Part shown: one piece after another, positions 32,226 through 43,916 of the stretch
How the letters are laid out: every line of letters begins with the position of its first letter
How positions within the stretch are numbered: the first letter of the stretch is position 1
Assembly (NCBI GenBank): GCA_039881045.1
Contig: JAYWVB010000007.1
Span: 496,001-560,000 of the forward strand
Source: Chaetomium olivaceum
Lineage: Eukaryota > Ascomycota > Sordariomycetes > Sordariales > Chaetomiaceae
Reading direction: 5' to 3'
Length of the DNA stretch: 64,000 nt
Translations under genes and position numbers: made by a program
The notes under the pieces: model-generated
Seen by the model: the letters and a program-made list of their open reading frames with translations, nothing else
Database searches by the model: none
Told to the model about the DNA's origin: nothing

Positions 32226-35200
32226 GTGGGGGTTTAGTTGGGGGTGTTGGTTTGGGGGAACGGTACATGACGAGCTCAGGTCGAACGGCTGGGCGTTGTA
32301 CAACAACAATATCATCCGTTCGGGACCACGCTTTTGCTCTTGGGGTCGTGAGTGCATGTGTGGCGACAGGGGGTTGCAGGAGGCTGGATCCGGTGCTTGA
32401 GGTCCTATCGCCATGGCCATTGGACAGTCGCCGGCGCCGAACTGCTATTCTATGATGACTTGCCCCAATGCGCACTTACCACTCCTATACGTGCCACAGA
32501 GGCGTACCCGAGTTATAGAGAATATTCTCATATTGGTTAACATAGGTCACGACAAGCATACGCATCAGCTACGTGTGTGGTTGGTGTTGGGTGGCATCGA
32601 CCTACACACCAAATCTCGTTCCCCACGCCGCTTCGTCGCGATTCCGGGTCCGTAACCTACCTCTCGCCCCGATGTCAAACTACCCCAATATCAAAACCAT
32701 CTTGGATGAAGCAGTTCAGTAATGAGAACGAGCGAACTTAGTGTTACGGCGACGATAATGGTGCTCAAGGTGTTGAGTGTCTGTTGACTAGTCCTCTAAC
32801 CGTATTATCAGGGTGTTTTATTACTGCTGATATTGATGTTGCTGTCGTGGTGATGCTGACGATAGCAAGGGCCTCAGTTCCGGACGGTGGTGGTGTCAGG
32901 AAGGGGTGATGCGAACGAGCACAGGGACGCGTTAGAGGGACGCAATAGAGGGTTAGAGTCGCGCAACCGGGCGGTCTGTGAGAAGGAGAGGGTGCGTGCT
33001 TCTGTCGGAGTGTGATCGTTGACTTGGGGGTTGGTTCTGGTGGGTGGAGCGGGATACCAGGTAGTGCCGGGGCCATGACGATCCTCGGTACGATCGTAGG
33101 TATGTACATATCTGTAGCTGGGCGTATTGTCTTCTGGAAGGGTCAGGGGCAGGGTCAGTTCATTGCCGGCCCCTTTGTTGCCACGTGCTGGAATCTCGGG
33201 GCACGGGTCGACATCCGCGCTGCTAACCTATCTTGTCTGTCTGTGACGTTGTCATGGTGTTTACCCCTGATGCCATAGCCATTGGAAAGTCGTTGTGCCA
33301 GCTTGTGATATGCTAAGTGGTCGCAACGAGATCTTATTCTCGAGACGGGAATGCGGTGTAGGTTCTAAGTGGCACGTGGATGACATCAAGTTGTGTTATT
33401 GAGACCCACGTTGGAGAGTAATTGGCGCATGTTCTATTGTCTTCATTGTTTAGGTGAAGTTGTCAAGCTGTCATCTCAGAACCGACTCCAGTCAGCCCCT
33501 GACAGATCCAAGCAGCCCTGGCAAACCAACAGGGCACCGGCTGCACCCGCAGGACTGGAACTGCATCTCATCGATCACGTCCAAGGAGGGGCAGAATGTC
33601 GGTGAGGGACCAACCCCCGCTCGCTCCCGCCAGCACCCCTCCCCCGTGGCCGCCTCGCGTCATCAGATTGGCTGCACCCGAGGGAGAGTTCGATGCCTTT
33701 GGGCTCGAATCCCTTGTTGGCCGGTCTTCGGGTTTTTGCGCAGGAAACCCAAGGCGGGCTTTTTAAGCGCAGGCCAAAAAATGGGTCGCGCGACTCCCTC
33801 CTACCTATGCATGGCATGAGAGGAGTGAGTTACAGGACACAGGATGGGCCTTGCTGCTTGCATGAGGAAGACGCAAGGCAACAAGCAAACGCGGCTTCCC
33901 GAGCGTACCGGCCTTGGGTTCTATTGGCGACATTGCCCCTACGGCCGGCGAGCTGAAGATCATTTGGGATCCCGAGAATAATAAATGACCTTATTATCGG
34001 AACCTGTCACCTCATCCAGTGCGGTCGAGCCGCGCGATGCCGTGCTCTGAAGCGCGATGGGTGTGGATGCTCGCGGCTGGAACCCCACTGAGGAGCTGAG
34101 GTGGGGGAAGACAACCGCCGCTGGTTGCAGTGGGTCCGCCTTCCCCGATCACCACTCCACTTTCTATTATCAGTGCCGGCGGGCGATGGCCCGAACTTCT
34201 TGTATCAGAGCCCGAGAGGCATTTATGGGTTTGGCAGAGGGATATTCCAGGTCTTGTGTTTTCGGACGAAAGTCGAGAGAACGAGGCACACAAAGATTTC
34301 CATCGTAGATCAAGAAAGCGGGCCGTTCCAGGTTGGTCCCTCCATTGACTGCACTTTGCATCTCAGTCACAGTGTGCAGTGCAGTGGCAAGCCTGTGGCT
34401 CCTTCCAGGCCCAAGGCGGCAAGGCCAGGCCCTGAGCTGCCACCCCCTGTTCGGCTTACCCACACGTGGCGGGACCGGGACACATTCACACACTGCTGGG
34501 AGTGAGCGACCAGGCCAAGGGGTCGTCATTTGTGCCACCTGCAGTTCCACTGAACTGACCAGGCGTTATCGCAGGCCTGCTCTCAGCTCGGCCATGCCGT
34601 ATTTCTTCTTGAACCTTGACCTTGATTTTGATTCTTTTGTCCCTTTACTCCCTCTTTGGCCTTTCTCCGCCCTTGGCTTTTCCGTTTGAATTTGGCCTGG
34701 GCTGGACCGGAGAGTGCACGTCGTTGTCGTGTCGTTTGCAACACTCCTCGCTCGGTTGTCGACTCGACCTCCAGCCCTGCGGCCGCTCCTTGGCATTGCC
34801 TCATCCGCCCTCGTTCTCCAACTACAATAATATCACCACGATCCTTTCGGACCGTCCCTGACTTTTTTTTGTCCCTGGGTGGGCGATTGTATCAACATTA
34901 TCCAAGTCAGACTGTCTTCTCAGCATCTCTTGCCGCCCACGACTGTGTTGTGGCCCGTCCGCGCGTCATCTATCGATCTGTTTCAGGTTCCACGATTCGC
35001 CCCCTTCCTGATCGTCGCCCTTGCCTCACTCAAGCTCGATATAACGCCTCGGCTCCTTCGAAGTTGAGATCGAAGTCAAACCCGAATCTTTAGAAGAAAT
35101 ACTACCTAGGTATCTATTCATCTTGTGTAAGTCGCCGTCATATTTTCTCGTCTGTGGTTCCATCTCATACTCGCTCGCCGGTGACCTCGTTGGCCGATAC

Positions 35201-35840
35201 TGTCCCAACTTTCATGCCGGACTCGGCCCCAGTTTGTTTTTCTGTTCAAGCGCCTTTGTGGTCTTGAGTTGGCTGCGCCGGCTTCAGTGGCGTCACTTCC
35301 CGAGTCGAATCCAACCACCATTTGCGAGCCGAGACACCACGCCAACCCACCCGTGGATCTTCTGCGCCGCCTGCCTAGTCTATGAAGCGACGACTCTCTG
35401 TCTCGGGTGGCTTGCCATTTGCTTGCTTGGTGGTTCTGGCGCATGTCACCGTGTCACCAATGATAGCATTCCGAGCACGCCGCGTGTAGTGCCGCTCGCA
35501 GCCAACGCTGCCGCATTCCCTCGTTCGCCTGCTTTTTTTCCACTATGTTGTTTCGTCTTGGAACATGCCGGCGGCCCGTTTGTTATCTCCCAACTTAACC
35601 CGTATCTCATTTTCATGCGGTCTGTTGCTGCGCCAAGTTCGCGTCGCTGAATGCACCGGAGCAGTCCCGGCTCTTTCTCGCCTGGACCCAGTATTCTTTC
35701 GCCAGACAGAAAATCCCGTGCTAATTCTCCGCTATTTGCGACACAGCCACCTTCCGCCCGGGCCTCGAACTCCCGCCCCCGCCCGATAACATCATCCCCT
35801 TCGTCGGCAAAACGCCACGGAGCCCGACCGCCGCAACAGC
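32226..35840. other. Long non-coding stretch upstream of the cyclin gene
   Basis: 3.6 kb with no supported gene. Open frames at 34656-35093 and 35123-35650 have biased composition but no domains and are probably leader or uORF sequence. CACGTG occurs at 33182, 33373 and 34463. CT-rich patches at 34800-35840 suggest a long 5' leader of the cyclin gene. Confidence 0.4.
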
Positions 35841-37495
35841 ATGGCTACCATCATAGGGGACGTATTTGCTGATTCCCCATCACGCTTCCATGGTATGATC
35901 GGCCATTCCCACGAAATCCATTATCAGAGCCGGTCTGCGAGCCGATCCCGCGATCGCGAAGCCCAGCCCCACCATACGTCACGCCCGACTGAGAGCCCCA
36001 GGAGACCTTCGTCCTCGTTATCAGGGGCGGCGAACCGCACACCGAGCCGGCGCCGCAGGGACGAACAAGCACAGGAAAAGAGCGCAACAAGGCAACCAGA
36101 CGCGCGGTTACCCTCGCCGCCGCCCTCGTCGTCATCCTCACAACCATCGTCCGCCGGCACGCAACCACAGCACGAAATCCCTCGAGATGGCGCACAGGAC
36201 CCAACCCCCGGGTCGTTCTCGACCTCGAACTCGAGCGCCTCGTCGGCGAGTACCGCCCCAACGGTAATAGCGCCGCCTTCTAGATCCATCCCCTCCCCGA
36301 TTCCGACAGCGGTCCGCGCTGGAACTCGGCGCATCTTGACACGGCCGCGTCGACATGCATCCCCCCCACGGTCGACAACCCACCCGAATCACCGATACAG
36401 GCGCAGACTACCATCCGAGTCCGCGACCTCGCACATATACAGAGTTTAGCAAGAGCGGACATGCTTACCGGCACGGGCCCCGGGATTGTAAACGACCCAC
36501 CACTACAGCAAATGAAATACGAGATCAGCGGCATGCCCATCGGCGATATCATCGAGATGGTGGCCGCGCTCCTGACCAAGATCACCACGACCAACGACCT
36601 CCAGCACGACGCCCTCAACCGCAACGCGCATCACCTCCTGCAGGCCCAGGCGCAAGCGAGGGGCGAGGAGGGGGCCGGCGACGGCAGCATGACGCCGCTC
36701 AGCAGCAGCGTGCTGGCTTTTCACGGAAAAAACGTGCCCGCCATCACTATCCTCAGCTACCTCAGCCGCATCCACAAATACTGCCCGACGACATACGAGG
36801 TGTTTTTTGAGTTTGCTGGTCTACTTTGATCGCATGACAGAGCGCGTGAACGACATGGTCATGAAGAGCGAGGAAGGGCGGCGCTCGCAGCTTGAAACAC
36901 AGCAGCCGCCGCCGCCACCGCTGCAACAACCGCGGGTATCCACCGACGCCGACAAGGACACCGTCATGCGCGACCACGACGACGACGACGAGGACTCGAG
37001 CGACGCGACCGAGACGGATTCTGAGTTGGCCGACTCGACCGACGGGGATGAGATCCCGGCTAGCGCCGCCGCGGGGGGGAGGAAACCATCCGCCGCCGCC
37101 AACCCTGTCACCCCCACTCGGGGGGCAGCACAACCGCAACAGGCCACCTATTTTGTCGTCGACAGCTTCAACATCCACCGCCTCATAATCGCCGGCGTCA
37201 CCTGCGCCAGCAAGTTCTTCTCCGACGTCTTTTACACTAACTCGCGCTACGCAAAGGTATGTTCCTCTATCCCCCTCCACCATGGTAGGAATGGTACGGT
37301 ATGGTGCTAACACCATGAACACAGGTCGGCGGTCTCCCCCTGCCCGAACTGAACCACCTCGAACTGCAGTTCCTCCTTCTCAACGACTTCCGTCTGGCCG
37401 TGCCTGTTGAAGACCTCGAAGCCTATGCCACCATGCTGGTTGAGTTCTACGCGCGTGAGGTAGTTGCGCAACGGACGGCACCCCGCTCGGATTAA
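35841..37495 (+). CDS. PHO80/PREG-like cyclin (frameshifted)
   Basis: Starts MATIIGDVFADSPSRFHGMI, then a long Ser/Pro/Arg-rich region. The cyclin box reads MPIGDIIEMVAALLTKIT, VLAFHGKNVPAITILSYLSRIHKYCPTT as separate segments, SLLVYFDRMTERVND, FVVDSFNIHRLIIAGVTCASKFFSD and VFYTNSRYAKVGGLPLPELN. The last exon begins after an intron (37257-37324) and ends at 37495. Pho80-type cyclins pair with a Pho85 kinase; Neurospora PREG restrains the phosphate-starvation activator NUC-1. Two frame changes are seen: one in the low-complexity N-terminus around 36290, and one at a six-T run (36803-36808), where five T would give Phe-Leu-Ser-Leu-Leu. An Asp/Glu-rich insertion sits inside the box. Probably a working gene with consensus errors. 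Confidence 0.8.
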
Positions 37496-38931
37496 GTGGG
37501 CGGGGTTGGTCCTGTGGAATGGGCTGCATGTGACGGATGAGATAGCATGCGATGGATGGGATACGGCTAATTCGGATGGATGGACCGACAAGTTGCTGAC
37601 GAACGGGGGGTTGGTGGTTGTGGTTGTGGTTGTGAGGTAACAGCGCGGGTGGTCCGGGACCGGATGGGGTGGAGGGCTGAATTTCACACTCACATACGGG
37701 GGTCTAGGCCAGGCCGGCCCTTTTCCCCCTTGTTTGGACTACTACCGAGATCGGGAGACGCTACGGTCGGGATGGGCGGTTGGGGCGGTCGGCGCGGTTG
37801 GGGGGAGTCGGCGGGTGGTGGTTGCATGACATGACAGACAGGCAGACAGGCAGGCAAACAGACAGACGCGGGCGTTTTTTGTGATGATGAAACTAAACCA
37901 ACCCTATTAGAGCGGCGGTGTTTGATTGACTTGACTTGGACTTGATTTGGTTGCCAATTTTGATAGCGTGCTGTTGTGATGCTGGTTTTGGCCTGTTTGT
38001 TTTGGGCGACTTGATAGTCGTTGGGGTGACAGACAGGACGCGTTGAAAAACTAAACGAGACGCTTTCTCAGTTGCCTAGGCCTATCATAGAACGCCACCA
38101 TAGAGCTAGGAAATAGTTCCGATATATACGAGGAGCAAGCCCCTTTTAACCAGGTCGAATCTCTGGTCGCCCTAGAGACAGACCGGGCCTCAGCCCCTGG
38201 ATAGTTGCATCCATCCTGTTCCATCCACCGGATCCGGCGCCACCGCTTCCACGACCACTATTGTTCTTGGTCGGTCTGTCTCATGGCGACGGTTGCTTGT
38301 GCCGTGACAGGTGGAATGCTGCGATCTACCTTAGATTGATTGGCAGCTGTCGGTCTGGGCTTCCCAGTCCTTTTTCCACCCCGTGTTGCCCCTCTAATGT
38401 CAATGACCAGTCTTGTTGCCCATCCGGCCGGGCTCAGCGATGTCCGCACAACTTATGCCACCCTTTTGGTCAAGGCCGGCGTCCATCGGAATCAGTAGCA
38501 CCTTTCTTCCATCATTGGAAAAGTATGTATTTTCCCTTCGGAGCAAACGAAACAGATGCCAAGTCGGAGTTGCAGTCGTCGCACACAGTTGCCTTCAATC
38601 CAGAGCGGTGTGGGGATATTTCTCCGGGTTCGCACAACACTTCTCAGTATGTGATAGTTGGCTCTATACCCATCAATGCTAACTTCCGACGGGGTTCGGA
38701 ACAAAGGTGGCTTGTCCCCGAGCATGACCGGGACGAGACCTTTGACTCTTACATCTTACACAACCAAGCAATCTATATGTAGACCTGTAGACAAGACGTT
38801 CACCACAAAGCCGTCAAGGTATAAAAGACCCAGCATCTCCCTCTCCTAGCATTGCCTGACCAACATCAAACCAAACGAACACCCACCCATCCACCATCCT
38901 CTCATTCCAACCTTCCACCCCCAAAATCAAA
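37496..38931. other. Intergenic region with a CAGA/GGCA microsatellite
   Basis: 37832-37867 is a GACAGACAGGCAGACAGGCA-type microsatellite. No gene supported elsewhere; the right end is the DJ-1 gene promoter. Confidence 0.5.
38820..38827 (+). promoter_or_regulatory. TATA box of the DJ-1/PfpI gene
   Basis: TATAAAAG lies 105-112 nt upstream of ATG 38932, followed by a C/A-rich leader typical of fungal core promoters. Confidence 0.6.
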
Positions 38932-39750
38932 ATGCCCACCACGCCCACCCACGTCCGCATCGGCGTGATGCTCGAAGAGGTCCAGCTCGCCGACATAGTC
39001 GGCATCGACATCTTCGGCAACCTGGCCAACCCCTACGTCGCCGGCGTCGCCGACCTGGACCCCCAGCACTACAGCAAATGGGCCTCCCACGCCATCGGCG
39101 TCGAGTACTTCTTCATCGCGTCCACCCTGGCGCCGACCCGCACGACGCCCCTCCAAACCATCCCCTCCAACCCCTCCGACCTGCTGAGCGGACCAGGCTT
39201 CCAGTTCATGCCCAACGCCACGTACGACACGTGCCCGCGCGACCTGGACATCCTGCTGATTGGCGGGCCGTTCCCGAGCCACCGGCCGCCGGCCGCGGAT
39301 CGGTTCATGAAGGAGGCGTGGGCGAAGACGCCGGTCTTTCTGACGACGTGCGTGGGGGCGCTGTGGTTGGCCAGCACCGGGCTGCTGGAGGGCAAGACGG
39401 CCACGACGAATAAGGAGTTTTTGGGGCTGGCGAAAGAGCTGTATCCGGGGACGAAGTGGCTGCGGCAGCGGTGGGTGGTGGAGGAGAAGGAGTATGAGGG
39501 GCGCGATGGGAGGAAGGGGGAGTTGTGGACTGCGGGTGGTGCGGGGGCTGGTGAGTGTCGCTTTAACTTACCTCCCTACCTGACCGAGTTACAGATTTTG
39601 TGTGGTTGGTGCTGACTTTGAAGTTGTGTAGGCATCGACATGATTTCTCACTACTGTCAGCAGCGGTTTGGGCACGAGTTTGTCGACGCCCTTGCTTTAC
39701 AGATGCTGGAGCTCAACCCTGGTGGCAAGGCCAGTCAGTTTTATGACTAG
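38932..39750 (+). CDS. DJ-1/PfpI (ThiJ) family protein
   Basis: Exon 1 is 38932-39550 and exon 2 is 39632-39750, with the join G|GC giving Gly-Ile-Asp-Met. The fold starts with HVRIGVMLEEVQLADIVGID. It continues with YDTCPRDLDILLIGGPFPS and the nucleophile elbow VFLTTCVGALWLASTGLLEG, whose Cys is the family's reactive residue, then TNKEFLGLAKELYPGTKW. The C-terminus is HEFVDALALQMLELNPGGKA. About 245 residues, cytosolic, single domain. Family members include glyoxalases, isonitrile hydratases, proteases and chaperones, so the reaction cannot be fixed from sequence. Complete and intact. Confidence 0.85.
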
Positions 39751-40556
39751 GCATATGAAGTAGGACTTGTCGGACCGGTGGGGTTGTATCTGACAACTGT
39801 GGGGGTTTGGTTTCTCTGCTCACTCGCATGTAGTTTGTTGATTTGCCCGTGATAGCCTTCTAAATGATTACTTTGATGGTATCCGCCGCATCTTGTAGAT
39901 TCTTGAGAATGATAGAGATATATCTTTTGCAGCCGATGTTCACAACCGCTACTCGGAAGTGGTAAGGTGGCAATGGTCTAGCAGCGTGATAGCGTTGTGA
40001 TGCCGGCTTTGGGATGTTTTGGTTGACGAGACTGTAGTAGGGGTGATGGTTGGTTGGGTTTGGGCTAAGTAAGGGCTGCTGCCCAGGCACTTTTTTTCGT
40101 GCTCATTCCAGCGTATTTTATTAGTGGCGTCCTCCTACATCCTTTTTCGGTAAGTGTCTAAGTCCTGACGTCGAGACTGCAAAGGTAGATGCTTTTGTTA
40201 CATGTAGAGTTCGTAGAGCTCTTGCAAGCCACCAGTTGAAGCTCAGTTGTTATTAGGTGTCCCTGTGCAACCGTCGTGGGCCTCAGGCCTCTGCCCGTCC
40301 CTCCAAAACAGCTCTTACCAGCTCCTAACTACACCCCGCACGTTGGGTTGTATGGTTCCCGCGGCAGGCAGCCACTGCATGATACCTGTCTGCCCGACGA
40401 CTAAATTTGACATGAAACTTGCAGGTTCCAAGTCGACTCACTCAACTACATTTTTCAACACAACTGGTATGAACGATGAAAACGCCCGCCTCCCAATTCT
40501 TGCCTGTGTAAATCCCATCATCTTTTAATCCATTCGCCCAGGCGTAACGATTGAAA
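39751..40556. other. Intergenic region
   Basis: 3' flank of the DJ-1 gene and upstream region of the vWA-protease gene. No further feature seen. Confidence 0.4.
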
Positions 40557-42804
40557 ATGTCCAGTCCCTCCCCCGCCGCAGTGGTCGGCTGCCTCCTCGA
40601 CGTGTCCGGCTCGATGCGTACCGCTCTTGAGGCGGGCAGCGGTGGCCATTCCGACGAGCGGACGGTCGAATGGCTGCGTGCCGTGCTCCGCGCAGCACTG
40701 AAGGTTGCCCAGGCGGAGCAGTGACATGATCCCAACGCCCTCGTTTTTGTGGGCGTCTTTGGATTGGATACTCGAAATGGGTGTCCACCTACGGCGGATC
40801 TTTGCGGAGCAGCTGATGCGCTCCTCGGAGGCGTTGGCAGCCACGGATCAGGCCATGCCCGTCTCATTGCGCGGGCTAATCAGGAGAACTTGCCACACAT
40901 CGCGAAGTATATTCGAGGGAAGCTACCGACGACGAAGCGTTTATCGTCGACGCACACCTGGAACGGCATCCAGAGCAGGTCAAGGAATTTGTCGACGCGA
41001 TTCCGCCTGAGAGGGAGGTACAGAGGCCAAAGTACGGGATTGAACTTACCGGAGCTGCCATAGGTTATGGCGTTGCCCTAGTGGGTCTTGCCGTACTCAC
41101 CGGCGGAGGCGGTAGTATCGTGAGCTCCTTCGCGAAAATTGTTGCCACTGGCGTTGGTCAAACCGCTGGGAACAAAGTCGCAGATAAGGCTGAAGACAAT
41201 GCAGTCCAGCGGTCGAAAGCGATGCATCTTGCGCGCCGTATCTGCGCCAAATGGTTGCAAGGCTTTGTCGAACTTGTACCACAACCAGTTGAAAACGTTA
41301 TTCTCCTTCTCAAGAAATTGCTAGAGCGCTCTGAGGCGGACGAAGGCGCCAGGAGAAGGGAAACAGGAGACAATACCTTGCTCGTCACACTCCGCCGGTA
41401 TATGTATGGCAGAACGCCGATGCAAGATGCCTTGAGACGGTCATTAATAGTATTCAAGGAGCATCTCGACACTGACCATCGCGTCCTCGTTCTCCTATCA
41501 GACGGCCTCTCCACTGACGGCGACCCGTTACCGCTTGCGGCAGAGTTGCGGCAAGCCAACGTGAGCATAGCGACAGTCTACCTCACTGGAGACGAAACAA
41601 AAGCTCCCCGCCGCTTACATTACCAACCGGATGAAAATTGGGACTCCGGTCAGCGTACCCTCCGTAACATGGCGACTAGGGTGGCCGGCGTTACCCATCC
41701 GATCCCCGTTCTTACCTCTGTGGGCTGGGAGATTCCCTCTGCTGGCGAGATTGCGTTGTATGCCACGGTCTCTACTTCCGCAGCTCTCGATGAGTTCTGC
41801 TCACTGCTGCTGTCGGCACGCTTTGGCTCCGCAGATGTACTGCTAGACGTCATCGGCCGCATCAGCCACGACTCGTTCGTCAACGACGAACACGTCCTCC
41901 GATGCAAAGACCCTTCCGACCAGGGCCAGTCGGCCACTTGCTACGCACATGCCACTGCCGCCGTAATCCATATGGCACTTCTCCGCATCGTCGGGCGTGA
42001 GAGTGGCTACCCCAGCATCGAAGAAATCCGGAAACGGATCGAAGCCGCATTTCCACCGACGCCAAGAGGACATAGCACACTACACATACTGAAAGCGGCT
42101 ACTACTTGGTACCCCCCACTCCAGTTCCGCAGAGTAAACGAGGATGGTGCACGCCAGGCAGTGCTCCGCCGGCGCCCAGTTCTCACAACGTTCCATCTCT
42201 CCGAGTCAGGCTGGGATGTGTTCGCCAAACACTTCACCAGACGACCTAAACCCCACAAAGCGAGCACGACCAAACCCTTCACGGCGCCACCCGGCCCTCC
42301 CCAAGAAGAGCCAATACCCGCCCTCACCCGTGCCCAGATGGCAGCGCACCGCTCAGCGCCCAGCAGCGGCGGCCACGCCGTCGTCTTAACCGCCTGCAGC
42401 CCTACGTCCCTGACCTTCCTCAACTCGTGGGGCGACGGGTGGGGCAACCAGGGCAGTTTCAGTGTCGAGGACCACACGGTCCTGGAACTGGACGGCCGAT
42501 CCGAAACGCGGTGTCCCCTGAATTTCTATGACGTGTACTGGCTGGAGAGCGACTTGACGGAGGGGAGCGCCACGCCTATGATGTTCGCACAGAGCAGAAA
42601 GTGGGTTCCCGCGTGGCGCAGTATCCGAGTATTCTTGAGCTGGAGATGTGCTGTCCCCAGTGCCACAGGAATGCTCCGCTGGCTGAGTACAGTGGTAGTA
42701 TCCGCAAGGTGAAGTGCCCGCAGTGCGAGGCGGCTTTTAAACCGGAGCCGGGGGATTTGCTTAAGGCGCTGTGTGATGCTAAAGGTGATCGTGATGTGCG
42801 ATGA
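40557..42804 (+). pseudogene. vWA domain + papain-like cysteine protease + zinc ribbon protein (disrupted)
   Basis: ATG 40557 opens MSSPSPAAVVGCLLDVSGSM, the MIDAS motif (DXSXS) of a von Willebrand A domain. An insertion follows with a Gly-rich hydrophobic segment (GAAIGYGVALVGLAVLTGGG, about 41050-41110). The rest of the vWA domain then appears: GRTPMQDAL (MIDAS Thr) and VLVLLSDGLSTDGDP (MIDAS Asp). The second half is a C1-type protease: Cys in DQGQSATCYAHATAAV, His in SGGHAVVLTAC, Asn in FLNSWGDGWGNQGSF. The C-terminus (another frame) is a zinc ribbon, CCPQCHRNAPL...KCPQCEAAF, with a stop at 42804. The gene is interrupted by an in-frame TGA (about 40722) and by frame changes near 40935 and 42585. 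About 740 residues if read through. Followed by an NB-ARC relic and a HET gene, a context of fungal non-self recognition. Confidence 0.75.
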
Positions 42805-43242
42805 TTCAAGTACGTGGAAGTGGTGAGGCATGGGAGAGGTTGATGGTGTGTGCCTAGGATGTTCAATCACTGCAGGTATCAAGTGGTTTGGGAGACGAGC
42901 GTTGTGAGTCTTTACCGCCTTATGAATAGGTACCTACCTTATATATACGACTGCGGTGGACGATTCGGGCTGTGTTTCGAATAATTCGGCCTCTCAAATT
43001 GCGTTGTCCTTCAATAATAAGACGATCACGCGTGGCTTGCATAGATGGGTAAGAAGTTGGCTGAAAGAGGGCGAAACACGAACATCAGGATTTCCAGCGG
43101 GATGTAAAAATGCCACGATGATCATCAACGAATTTCGGGGTCTGAGTAGGTAATGCGGATCAAACATTATCCACACAGACTCTGCCACTGATGGTATCAA
43201 GCTCTGAACGCTACCACACCATTGCCCGGGCTCTACAAGTGA
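42805..43242. other. Short intergenic spacer
   Basis: AT-rich in part; no feature recognised between the vWA-protease gene and the NB-ARC relic. Confidence 0.3.
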
Positions 43243-43660
43243 GATGACATCCTCCAAGCTATCGACGCTGCTTTTGAAGAGGAATCAACACTGGCAGCAT
43301 CGGTCGCGTTATTGGGCACTGCTGGCATCGGGAAGACACAGATCGCGCTCGAGGTTGCCCACATATTTGCCGGGCGGAGAAGGAACCGTCTTATATTGCA
43401 AGCGAGACTTACGACACGGCGGCCGACTCCTTCAACAACGCGGCGCTGGAGCTGCACTTGGGTGAAAATAACAAAGACAAGAACGGGCGCTTAGTAGTCC
43501 AGTGGCTGCGGAACACAGGTATTGCCGACTGCTCTTCTTACTCAGGTGTAAGATTCTCCTAACTATGACGGCGTTTGATAAAGATGTCCTATGGCTAGTA
43601 CTTGATGGTGTCCAAAATTACGAGCATAAGGAGGACCTTGCTAATTTTAGCAACGACAAA
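43243..43660 (+). pseudogene. NB-ARC (NLR) nucleotide-binding domain relic
   Basis: Starts DDILQAIDAAFEEESTLAAS and shows a Walker A, LLGTAGIGKTQIALEVAHIF. After a frame change at about 43370 come YIASETYDTAADSF and VVQWLRNTG. After another gap comes the Walker-B-like LWLVLDGVQNYEHKEDL. The order and spacing match the N-terminal half of a fungal NB-ARC domain, the oligomerising ATPase of NLR-type receptors. The N-terminal effector domain and C-terminal repeats are missing, and at least two frame changes and stops break it. It is a remnant and not a gene. Confidence 0.65.
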
Positions 43661-43916
43661 GCAAAGTGTAAAAGTGGCCTCTTCACGTCGCTTGCACTGA
43701 CCGGCTACCCCTCAATGCCGCCAACTAACTGTGGTGAACCAAGGGACAGTAGTATAAGTACATACATACACGGTACCTAGCACGGAATACCTTACTTCTT
43801 ATATTCACTTGCAATTCACTGTGTATATCAGCAACTACACCTCACCACAGAGACGTGCCCAACACACCAGAATCAACGGCAAGGGAACTAACCACGGGAC
43901 CGCACCGTAGGTAGCC
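43661..43916. other. Promoter region of the HET gene
   Basis: Short spacer without coding signals; C/A-rich just before ATG 43917. Confidence 0.3.

Noticed and set aside
34656..35650. Two open frames (145 and 175 codons) upstream of the cyclin
   Set aside because: Composition and lack of domains suggest leader or uORF sequence; no splice structure or homology visible.
38261..38782. 173-codon plus-strand open frame
   Set aside because: No recognisable domain, overlapped by other random frames; sits in the promoter region of the DJ-1 gene.
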